In this document: positions 1-6,382 of the stretch, in pieces
How positions within the stretch are numbered: the first letter of the stretch is position 1
How the letters are laid out: each line of letters starts with the position of its first letter
NCBI GenBank assembly: GCA_011682565.1
Contig: JAACEJ010000152.1
Span: 1-7,523, forward strand
Length of the DNA: 7,523 nucleotides
Reading direction: 5' to 3'
Source of the DNA: Actinomycetota bacterium
GTDB lineage: Bacteria > Zhuqueibacterota > Zhuqueibacteria > Residuimicrobiales > Krinioviventaceae
Program-made: the position numbers and the translations under genes
The notes under the pieces: model-generated
What the model was told of the DNA's origin: nothing
The model's database searches: none
The model's input: only the letters and a program-made list of their open reading frames with translations

Positions 1-1
1 A

Positions 2-139
2 CCGGCAAAAAAGCCCTACAATGATCAAAAGCTTTCAGAAATGCTGAAAGAACAAGGTTATAATGTTGCCAGAAGAACAGTGGCGAAATACCGGGAACAG
101 ATGTCGATTCCGGTTTCGCGATTGAGAAGAAAAATTTAA
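2..139 (+). CDS. rpoN: RNA polymerase sigma-54 factor, C-terminal end (5' partial)
   Basis: This is the last 45 codons of a gene whose 5' part lies outside the window; it reads in frame from base 2 to a TAA at 137-139. It contains the motif ARRTVAKYRE (bases 68-97), an exact match to the RpoN box, the family signature that recognises the -24 promoter element. The rest also fits the RpoN C-terminus: a helix like NDQKLSEMLKEQGY before the box, then IPVSRLRRKI to the stop. Sigma-54 directs RNA polymerase to -24/-12 promoters that need an AAA+ activator to open. The stop is 21 nt before hslV, so the two genes may share a transcript. Many bacteria have hpf/raiA after rpoN, but here hslV follows directly. 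The identity is close to certain despite the short length. Confidence 0.95.
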   Translation, partial: PAKKPYNDQKLSEMLKEQGYNVARRTVAKYREQMSIPVSRLRRKI

Positions 140-160
140 ACTCCTTTATCAGGAAGAAAA

Positions 161-706
161 ATGCCAACCCGAAAAGTATTTCGTTCAACAACAGTCCTTG
201 GTTTGCGCCACAAAGGAAAGGTGGTGCTCGCCGGCGATGGTCAGGTTACTTATGGCGATACCGTCATGAAAGCCAAGGCGAGAAAAGTACGCAAACTTTA
301 TCATGATGAGGTGCTGGCAGGATTTGCCGGCGCAGCCGCCGATGCTTTCACTTTATTCGAGAGATTTGAAACCAAACTGGAAGAATTTCATGGGAATTTA
401 GGTCGTGCTGCGGTTGCTCTGGCCAAAGACTGGCGTACCGATCGTTATCTGCGACGCCTGGACGCCCAACTTGCAGTGCTGGATAAAAAAAATATCTTTC
501 TCATTTCCGGAACTGGTGATGTTATTGAGCCGGATGACAATGTGATTGCTATCGGTTCCGGCGGGCCTTATGCCATTGCCGCCGCCCGGGCTTTAATGAA
601 GCATTCCAATCTCGATGCCGGGGAGATTGCAAAGGAAGCTATGGAAATTACTGCTTCACTTTGCATTTATACGAATGCAAAGATTATTATTGAAACTTTA
701 AAATAA
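161..706 (+). CDS. hslV: ATP-dependent protease subunit HslV (ClpQ), peptidase
   Basis: HslV is the N-terminal-nucleophile threonine peptidase of the cytoplasmic HslUV protease; its double ring degrades proteins unfolded and fed in by HslU. The 181-residue length is normal. The motif STTVLGL places the catalytic threonine at residue 10, behind a nine-residue prosegment that must be removed. Counting Thr10 as mature Thr1, the expected Asp17 falls in GDGQVTYG (residue 26) and Lys33 in ARKVRKL (residue 42), which matches the family spacing exactly. The GSGGPYA loop and a C-terminus like SLCIYTNAKIIIETLK are also typical. The ATG start has an AGGA ribosome site at 151-154, 6 nt upstream. hslU follows after 22 nt, the usual pairing. 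All active-site residues are present and nothing suggests loss of function. Confidence 0.97.
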   Translation: MPTRKVFRSTTVLGLRHKGKVVLAGDGQVTYGDTVMKAKARKVRKLYHDEVLAGFAGAAADAFTLFERFETKLEEFHGNLGRAAVALAKDWRTDRYLRRLDAQLAVLDKKNIFLISGTGDVIEPDDNVIAIGSGGPYAIAAARALMKHSNLDAGEIAKEAMEITASLCIYTNAKIIIETLK

Positions 707-728
707 ATTTTTAAGGAATTCCGTCTGC

Positions 729-2081
729 ATGCAAATGACACCCAAAGAAATAGTTGCTGAATTAGATAAATATATAATTGGCCAGGATGATGCCAAGCGC
801 GCTGTAGCGATTTCTCTGAGAAATCGGTGGAGACGTCAGCAGGTGTCGGCAGAGCTTCGCGAAGAAATCATGCCGAATAATATCATACTTATCGGTCCCA
901 CCGGTGTTGGAAAAACCGAACTGGCCCGTCGTCTGGCTCGTTTGGCGGGCGCTCCGTTTATTAAAATCGAGGCGTCCAAATTTTCCGAAGTGGGATATGT
1001 CGGACGTGATGTCGAATCGATCATTCGCGACTTGCAGGATCTCTCTGTGAATATGGTTCGCAGTGAGTTTACTGAAAAAGTACAAGAAACTGCCTCGGAA
1101 CTTGCCAAGGAACACTTGTTAGATATTCTGTTCCCGATTCCTGATTTGCCGCAAGCGACAAATGAGCATGACCTGGAAAAAAATGAAGAACTTGAGAAAA
1201 AGCGCAATCGAACACGCGAAAAGCTTCGCAAGAAACTGGAAGATAAAGAACTGGATGATAAAATGATAGAGATCGAGATTGCAAGCGAACAATCTCCGTT
1301 GATGCAAATTATATCACCCATCGGCGTTGAAGAAATGGGATTGAATATTCAGGATCTTTTTGGCCCGGGAATGCCAAAGAAAACCAAAAAACGGCGTCTC
1401 ACTGTTTCGGAAGCGTTTGTCTATTTGCAGCAGGAAGAAGCACAGAAACTCATCGATATGGATGAAGTGGTCAAAGAAGCCATTCACCGCGTTGAGAATT
1501 CCGGCATTGTTTTCCTCGATGAAATCGACAAAATTGCCGGCGAAAATAATGGCGGCGTGGATGTTTCGCGCGAAGGTGTGCAGCGAGACCTGTTGCCGGT
1601 CATCGAGGGGACAAATGTGATTACAAAATATGGCATGGTGGTAACTGATCATATTTTGTTCATTGCCTCCGGTGCTTTTCACATATCCAAACCTTCCGAT
1701 CTCATCCCGGAGTTGCAGGGACGATTTCCGATTCGGGTCGAGTTGCAAAGTTTGACTGCCGCGGATTTTGAACGAATTCTTACAGAGCCGGAAAATGCAT
1801 TAATCAAGCAGTACACTGCGCTTGTATCGGCAGAGAATGTAAATATAAAATTCACCAAAGGGGCGATCAATGAAATTGCCCGGGTTGCGTCGGAGGTCAA
1901 CGATCGTGTTGAAAATATCGGCGCACGCCGTTTGCATACGGTGATGACGATTTTGCTTGAAGATATTCTCTACGATTTGCCGAATGACGAGGTCAAGACG
2001 ATCAGGATTGACAAAAAGAGGGTTGAGGATAAACTGCGGGAAGTCATTTCTGACGAAGATTTGAGTCAATATATATTATAA
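729..2081 (+). CDS. hslU: ATP-dependent protease ATPase subunit HslU (ClpY)
   Basis: HslU is the AAA+ unfoldase that forms a hexamer on HslV, unfolds substrates with ATP and threads them into the peptidase. Visible motifs are Walker A GPTGVGKT (residues 56-63), the substrate-gripping pore loop GYVG (89-92), Walker B with IVFLDEID (260-267), the arginine finger in LQGRFP (Arg332) and sensor 2 in GARRLHT (Arg400). The two arginines are each offset by 7 from E. coli Arg325 and Arg393 as I recall them, so the C-terminal half is collinear. A charged, helical stretch at about 110-245 is the HslU-specific I domain. The tail EDLSQYIL is the conserved C-terminus that docks into HslV and activates it. 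The 450-residue length is normal. AAGGAA at 713-718 lies 10 nt before the chosen ATG; a second ATG at 735 is possible but farther away. Confidence 0.97.
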   Translation: MQMTPKEIVAELDKYIIGQDDAKRAVAISLRNRWRRQQVSAELREEIMPNNIILIGPTGVGKTELARRLARLAGAPFIKIEASKFSEVGYVGRDVESIIRDLQDLSVNMVRSEFTEKVQETASELAKEHLLDILFPIPDLPQATNEHDLEKNEELEKKRNRTREKLRKKLEDKELDDKMIEIEIASEQSPLMQIISPIGVEEMGLNIQDLFGPGMPKKTKKRRLTVSEAFVYLQQEEAQKLIDMDEVVKEAIHRVENSGIVFLDEIDKIAGENNGGVDVSREGVQRDLLPVIEGTNVITKYGMVVTDHILFIASGAFHISKPSDLIPELQGRFPIRVELQSLTAADFERILTEPENALIKQYTALVSAENVNIKFTKGAINEIARVASEVNDRVENIGARRLHTVMTILLEDILYDLPNDEVKTIRIDKKRVEDKLREVISDEDLSQYIL

Positions 2082-2187
2082 AGCCTGGCAACAGCACGCA
2101 TACTGTGTCATTCGGCTGGAATCTTGTTTGAGCAAAACTGGAAACAGACTTTTCAGCATACGTCGATGTCAGATAGTCTTTCACTGC

Positions 2188-2192
2188 GGAGG
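2188..2192 (+). promoter_or_regulatory. Ribosome binding site deciding the argF start
   Basis: GGAGG lies 6 nt before a TTG codon at 2199. No comparable purine-rich site precedes the upstream in-frame candidates, TTG at 2124 and ATG at 2166. This site therefore supports initiation at 2199. Confidence 0.8.
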
Positions 2193-2198
2193 ATAGAA

Positions 2199-3116
2199 TT
2201 GAAAAGGGATTTTCTGGAGATAACAGATTTTACGAAAGATGAGATACTGGAAACTTTTGAGCTGGCTAAACAGCTTAAAGAAAAAACTAAAAATAAAATT
2301 GAACATCACATTTTAAAAGGCCAGACCCTGGCCATGCTTTTTCAAAAGCCCTCCACCCGAACGCGCGTTTCTTTTGAGGTCGGGATGTATCAGTTGGGTG
2401 GTCATGCTCTGTATTTGAATCCGACCGAAGTGGGTTTGGGAAAGAGAGAGTCTGTTGCGGATGTGGCGCGTGTTTTATCAAGATTTTGTGATGGAATTAT
2501 GGCACGTGTTTTCGGACATGAAATTGTTGCCGAGTTAGCTCGATATGCTTCCGTACCGGTCATTAACGGGTTGTCCGCGCTCACTCATCCGTGTCAGATT
2601 ATTGGAGATATGTTTACGATTATCGAGCACAAGGGCGATTATAAAGATTTGACCATCACTTATTTGGGTGATGGAAACAATGTCGCCAATTCATGGGTAA
2701 ATCTTGCTGCTAAACTTTCGTTTTCACTACGGTTGGGTGTGCCACAGGGATACGAACCGGACCAGGCCATCCTCGAACGCACGATGGCAGCAAACGTGAG
2801 CAAAATAGAAATCATTCACGACCCCGTCGAGGCTGTTCGTGGTGCTGATGTCGTTTACACTGATGTGTGGGCGAGCATGGGGAAGGAAGAGGAAGCGGAA
2901 GAACGCAAAAGAATATTCCCGCCATACCAGGTCGATGAAACATTGCTTTCGAAAGCGGCCCAGGATGTTATTTTCTTACACTGTCTTCCCGCGCACCGTG
3001 GTGATGAAGTGACAGACGGCGTAATGGACGGGCCTCATTCGGTTGTCTTTGATGAAGCTGAAAACAGGCTTCATATCCAAAAGGCGCTCATGGTTAAATT
3101 GATGTCAAACGGGTAG
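2199..3116 (+). CDS. argF: Ornithine carbamoyltransferase
   Basis: This enzyme condenses carbamoyl phosphate with L-ornithine to give citrulline, a step of cytoplasmic arginine synthesis. With the TTG start it has 305 residues, normal for the family, and begins KRDFLEITDFTKDEI, where homologues usually start. The carbamoyl-phosphate motif STRTR is at residues 52-56 and HPCQ at 130-133. GDGNNVANSW follows in the second domain. The ornithine-side DVWASMG is at 222-228 and the catalytic HCLP at 261-264. The SMG and HCLP motifs indicate true ornithine carbamoyltransferase rather than aspartate carbamoyltransferase. The acetyl- or succinyl-ornithine enzymes of Bacteroidetes look less likely. A catabolic ArcB role cannot be excluded by sequence, but no arc genes are nearby. 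A 117-nt gap separates it from hslU. An in-frame ATG at 2166 would add 11 residues but lacks a ribosome site. Confidence 0.93.
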   Translation: MKRDFLEITDFTKDEILETFELAKQLKEKTKNKIEHHILKGQTLAMLFQKPSTRTRVSFEVGMYQLGGHALYLNPTEVGLGKRESVADVARVLSRFCDGIMARVFGHEIVAELARYASVPVINGLSALTHPCQIIGDMFTIIEHKGDYKDLTITYLGDGNNVANSWVNLAAKLSFSLRLGVPQGYEPDQAILERTMAANVSKIEIIHDPVEAVRGADVVYTDVWASMGKEEEAEERKRIFPPYQVDETLLSKAAQDVIFLHCLPAHRGDEVTDGVMDGPHSVVFDEAENRLHIQKALMVKLMSNG

Positions 3117-3120
3117 GAGA
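3115..3120 (+). promoter_or_regulatory. Ribosome binding site supporting a GTG start
   Basis: AGGAGA overlaps the argF stop codon (TAG, 3114-3116) and sits 8 nt before the GTG at 3129. It supports that GTG over the first in-frame ATG at 3186 and suggests translational coupling to argF. Confidence 0.7.
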
Positions 3121-3128
3121 AAAGATCA

Positions 3129-4097
3129 GTGCCGTCAGAAATAATTCGTTTTCAGCAGGACGATTCTTCTGCCTGGGAAGAATTTATGCAATCTGCAAAC
3201 AATGGAACAATATTTCATACGCGCAAATTTTTGAGCTACCACCCGCCCGATCGCTTTCAGGATCATTCGCTTATATTTTTTAAAAATGGCAAACGTATCG
3301 CCCAACTGCCCGCTGTCGAATTTGAAGAAGACGGAAGAAATATGTTGCTTTCTCATCGCGGGGCATCGTATGGAGGATTCGTTGTCAAGGATACGCTGCC
3401 CATCCGCGAGGCTTTTGATCTTGTCGAAGCTTTGCTGAAATACACGAAAGCAAATCATCTGCACGGCATAGATTTAACTCCCCCGCCACAAATTTATTTA
3501 CGCCGCCCCAGCAATTACATTGACTTTGCCCTTTTGCAAAATGGTTTCGAGTACCGCAAGAGGGAAATATCCAGCGTTATCCCGCTTGATTTTGGCAGAA
3601 ACGACATTCTCACAACTTTTAATGAAAGTTCGCGTCGTGCAGTCCGGCGCGGGAAAAAGCTGGGCGTGCAAGTGCGGGAATCGGATGACTATGCTGCATT
3701 TTATAAAATTCTCGAAAAAAATCTGCGCTTGCGTCATAACGTAACTCCGACCCATTCTCTCCGTGAACTGATCATTCTGAAAGATATGTACCCGCATCAA
3801 ATCAAACTCTTTGGTGCATTTTACCGGGAAACCATGGTGGCCGGTGTTGTGATGTTTATATGCAATCCGCGCGTCGTCCTTGCTTTTTACATCAGCCATG
3901 ATGAGCAATACCAGAACTATCGCGGTGTGAACGTTCTCTTTCATGATATTATCGATTGGGGCATTGCCGAGGGATATGCTTTTCTGGATTTCGGTATCTT
4001 TACCGTCGATGAAGACCCCAACTGGGGCCTGGCACGTTTTAAAGAAAGCTTTGGCGCCCAGGGTGTTTTCCGTGATAGCTTGCGAATTTTATTCTAG
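3129..4097 (+). CDS. FemAB-like GNAT-fold acyltransferase, substrate unknown
   Basis: The 322-residue protein resembles the FemAB/peptidoglycan-bridge-like branch of the GNAT superfamily, whose members move acyl or aminoacyl groups and often occur near surface-polysaccharide genes. The N-terminal half carries GTIFHTRKFLSYHP and SHRGASYGGFVV, patterns usual in this group. The C-terminal GNAT domain starts near NESSRRAVRRGKKLGV (from residue 165). It ends with LDFGIFT (286-292) and RFKESFGAQ (303-311), the DFG...FK..FG signature of the branch. There is no signal peptide or membrane segment, so it is probably cytosolic. The GTG start has a good ribosome site, and the conserved N-terminal pattern begins before the first ATG, which supports it. 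It begins 12 nt after argF and is followed by a terminator, so it is probably the last gene of that transcript. Neither acyl donor nor acceptor can be named from the sequence. Confidence 0.75.
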   Translation: MPSEIIRFQQDDSSAWEEFMQSANNGTIFHTRKFLSYHPPDRFQDHSLIFFKNGKRIAQLPAVEFEEDGRNMLLSHRGASYGGFVVKDTLPIREAFDLVEALLKYTKANHLHGIDLTPPPQIYLRRPSNYIDFALLQNGFEYRKREISSVIPLDFGRNDILTTFNESSRRAVRRGKKLGVQVRESDDYAAFYKILEKNLRLRHNVTPTHSLRELIILKDMYPHQIKLFGAFYRETMVAGVVMFICNPRVVLAFYISHDEQYQNYRGVNVLFHDIIDWGIAEGYAFLDFGIFTVDEDPNWGLARFKESFGAQGVFRDSLRILF

Positions 4098-4132
4098 TCC
4101 AAGTTCAATTTTACATCGGTCTTTAATTTCAA

Positions 4133-4164
4133 AATCCCGGACATTTATCCGGGATTAACTTTTT
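4133..4164 (+). terminator. Intrinsic (rho-independent) terminator
   Basis: AATCCCGG (4133-4140) pairs perfectly with CCGGGATT (4149-4156) to give an 8-bp stem with an 8-nt loop. A T-run (4160-4164) follows after three bases. It lies 35 nt after the GNAT stop and 13 nt before the next ATG, so it probably ends the upstream transcript. The T-run is short, so some read-through is plausible. Confidence 0.8.
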
Positions 4165-4177
4165 AGAGTTCGCCCGA

Positions 4178-5260
4178 ATGCAAAAACAGCTTAAAATATT
4201 ACATATTGCGCCCATGAACACTTCGGGTGTTCCCGGCCAATTTGTTTTGGCGGAAAGGCAACTTGGGTTTACAAGTAGATTGGTTACGCTTTATCGGGAC
4301 AAGAGAAATTATTTTGAAGATGTTTGCCTCTCTTTACCGTTTATTGATTTTCCTGTAACAAAATGGATAAAGAAAATGGTCTCCTCACCCGAGAAAATGC
4401 GCGTGGACAATAAGCTGCGTATTCCGAATAAAATTCCACTGTCCTGGCGGCCTCATTCAAAAGCGGAAGAAATTCTCGTTCACTTGCGTGATTCTTTGTG
4501 GAAGAAAAAAATTGATCTGGCAATAGAAAAATATGATCTGGCGAATTTTGATGTATATCAGCTCGATGGCGGTCTTGGTTTTTTTCGCGATGCGCGTTTC
4601 ATTTCCGGGATGAAAGAGCGCGGCAAAAAGATCATTTGCTGTTATACGGGAAGCGATTTGCGCACCCGCGGCGTTATTCCCGCAATTGATAAAATAAGTG
4701 ATTTGAATGTTACCGTCGAGTTCGATCATACGCTGCTGCACCCGGATATTCATCATATTTTTTTTCCTTTTAATGCAGAAAAATATGAGTTGCAACTGAA
4801 ATCGCATGGGGATAAAATCCGTATTGGTCATGCACCCACCAGTTGGAAAGCAAAAGGTTCGGATATTATTGTGCCTGTTTTGAAAGATTTGGAAAAAGAA
4901 TACGCGGTTGAGGCTATACTCATCGAAAATCTTACCTATAAAAAAGCGTTGGAATTGAAAAGTACGTGCGATATTTTCATCGATCAGATCGGGGATTTGG
5001 GCTATGGCATTAACTCTTTGGAATCGCTGGCAATGGGAATTCCGACTTGTTCGTGTTTGGCTCCCGGATTTGCCGAGTCTTACCCTGACCATCCTTTTGT
5101 CGCGATTAATGCAAAAAATTTGAAACAAGAATTAATTCGCTTAATTGCCGACGCGTTGCTGAGGCAGGAACTTTCGCAAAGAGGCAGAGCCTGGGTGCTC
5201 GAACACCATGATGCCGTTAAATCCGTAAAAAAAATACATGCATTAGCCGGGATTGAATAG
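4178..5260 (+). CDS. Divergent GT-B glycosyltransferase (group 1/GT4-like)
   Basis: The 360-residue protein has the two-domain GT-B layout. It opens with a Rossmann-like strand (LKILHIAP), followed by GSDLRTRG (158-165) near the domain boundary. The second domain begins at RIGHAPTSWKAKG (215-227) and carries the sugar-nucleotide region ending in SLESLAMGIPT (from residue 280). This last part aligns with the EX7E region of GT4 enzymes. The second Glu (Glu282) is kept, but the first position is Leu274, with Asp273 next to it. I recall related group 1 proteins with a DQ...G.YG...LEAMALG pattern that also lack the first Glu, so this may be a subfamily trait. There is no signal peptide or membrane helix, suggesting a cytosolic or membrane-peripheral protein. 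The ATG has only a weak ribosome site. The next glycosyltransferase starts 9 nt downstream. Donor and acceptor are unknown. Confidence 0.75.
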   Translation: MQKQLKILHIAPMNTSGVPGQFVLAERQLGFTSRLVTLYRDKRNYFEDVCLSLPFIDFPVTKWIKKMVSSPEKMRVDNKLRIPNKIPLSWRPHSKAEEILVHLRDSLWKKKIDLAIEKYDLANFDVYQLDGGLGFFRDARFISGMKERGKKIICCYTGSDLRTRGVIPAIDKISDLNVTVEFDHTLLHPDIHHIFFPFNAEKYELQLKSHGDKIRIGHAPTSWKAKGSDIIVPVLKDLEKEYAVEAILIENLTYKKALELKSTCDIFIDQIGDLGYGINSLESLAMGIPTCSCLAPGFAESYPDHPFVAINAKNLKQELIRLIADALLRQELSQRGRAWVLEHHDAVKSVKKIHALAGIE

Positions 5261-5269
5261 CATAACAAA

Positions 5270-6382
5270 ATGCGCATATTATTTATAAATACAATCCAAA
5301 TGTTCGGCGGAGGCGAGGTGTGGATGCTCCGCACGTTGGATGGATTGCAAAAGCGGGGACATCATGTCGCTCTGCTTTGTCGACCATACACTGAAGTAGG
5401 GAGGCGGGCTGAAACCAAGGGAATTCCTGTTTTTTATATGCGAGTGCGCGGGGACTTTGATCCCGTCACCATTCTACACACGATCCGTTTGCTGCGTCGT
5501 GAAAAGTTTGACATCATATTAACAAACATGGACAAAGAACTAAGATTTGCCGGATTAGCCGCAAAAATTGTCGGCAACAGCATTGTTATTCCCAGACGCG
5601 GCATCGACTATCCTTTGAAAAATAAAATACGTTATCGTTTTACCTATAACAAGCTGGCCGATGCTCTTCTTGCCAACTCTGAAGCAACAAAATTATCGCT
5701 GCTTCGGAATGCTCCCTGGCTTGATCCTGAAAGAATTCACGTCGTTTACAATGGCATTGATCCCAAACCCTTTATGGGCGAATCCGAAATAAATCTTCGA
5801 AAAGAATGGGGATTGCATGCCGATGCCGTCATCATCGGCTTTGCCGGTCAACTCGATGAGAGGAAAGGAATCGATTGTTTGCTGCGATCTTTTGCCCGAA
5901 CGGCAGCGGTTCATAAAAATGTTCATCTCGTCATTGCCGGCGAAGGGCCGATGAGAAGTGAAATTGAGGAGTTTAGCAGGAAAAATAATCTTGACACAAA
6001 AATTCATCTTGTCGGATTTTTGGATGGAATTGAAGATTTTATGAAATCTATTGATGTGTTTGTTTTGCCTTCGTTATGGGAAGGTTTTGGAATTGTATTA
6101 ATCGAAGCAATGGCCGCGGGGAAACCGGCTATAACGACAAATGTAAGTTCAATGCCTGAAATTGTTCTTGACGGCGAGACAGGCAGGATTGTGCCGGTCG
6201 ACGACGCTGACGCTCTTTCCCAGGCAATGAATGACCTGGTGCACGATGAAAAATTGAGAGAATTATTGGGCAGTAAAGCACGGACTCGGGTTTTGGAAAA
6301 ATTTACCCTGGATCGCATGCTTGATTCTCTGGAAAAATTCTTTCAGCAGCAAAAAGAAAAATTAATTGGAATAGAGCAGTGA
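5270..6382 (+). CDS. GT4-family glycosyltransferase
   Basis: This 370-residue protein is a canonical retaining GT-B enzyme, expected to transfer a sugar from a nucleotide donor to a growing surface glycan at the inner face of the membrane. The N-terminal domain begins MRILFINT and has the glycine-rich loop FGGGEVWML, typical of GT4 enzymes. VVYNGID (158-164) marks the domain linker, and GFAGQLDERKG (190-200) starts the donor domain. The EX7E motif is intact: EGFGIVLIE, with Glu271 and Glu279, followed by AMAAGKPAI. SMPEIVLDGETG is the usual donor-site segment after it. No membrane helix is seen. The ATG has no strong ribosome site, but it follows the previous stop by only 9 nt, which favours translational coupling. 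Its own end overlaps the next gene. The sugar specificity cannot be read from the sequence. Confidence 0.92.
   Translation: MRILFINTIQMFGGGEVWMLRTLDGLQKRGHHVALLCRPYTEVGRRAETKGIPVFYMRVRGDFDPVTILHTIRLLRREKFDIILTNMDKELRFAGLAAKIVGNSIVIPRRGIDYPLKNKIRYRFTYNKLADALLANSEATKLSLLRNAPWLDPERIHVVYNGIDPKPFMGESEINLRKEWGLHADAVIIGFAGQLDERKGIDCLLRSFARTAAVHKNVHLVIAGEGPMRSEIEEFSRKNNLDTKIHLVGFLDGIEDFMKSIDVFVLPSLWEGFGIVLIEAMAAGKPAITTNVSSMPEIVLDGETGRIVPVDDADALSQAMNDLVHDEKLRELLGSKARTRVLEKFTLDRMLDSLEKFFQQQKEKLIGIEQ

Noticed and set aside
836..1321. Long minus-strand open frame (161 codons) inside hslU
   Set aside because: Its translation is a run of Ser, Phe and Arg, the pattern expected from reading the antisense of the charged HslU I domain. 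It lies wholly inside a well-supported gene and shows no family resemblance.
1360..1620. Plus-strand open frame of 86 codons in another frame within hslU
   Set aside because: It is fully contained in hslU, has no motif or proper ribosome site, and HslU motifs run straight through the same bases.
2087..2102. Possible sigma-54 promoter (TGGCA...GC) before argF, tempting because rpoN is nearby
   Set aside because: The GG-to-GC spacing is one base short of the strict -24/-12 requirement and the TT before GC is missing.
2126..2138. Small dyad GTTTGAGCAAAAC as an operator before argF
   Set aside because: The arms are only four bases (TTTG/CAAA), which is expected by chance in AT-rich DNA, and it does not resemble the longer ArgR box.
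4457..5128. Minus-strand open frame of 223 codons opposite a glycosyltransferase gene
   Set aside because: It is the longest antisense frame, but its composition is rich in Phe, Ile, Arg and Gln without recognisable motifs, and the + strand frame has clear GT-B motifs throughout.
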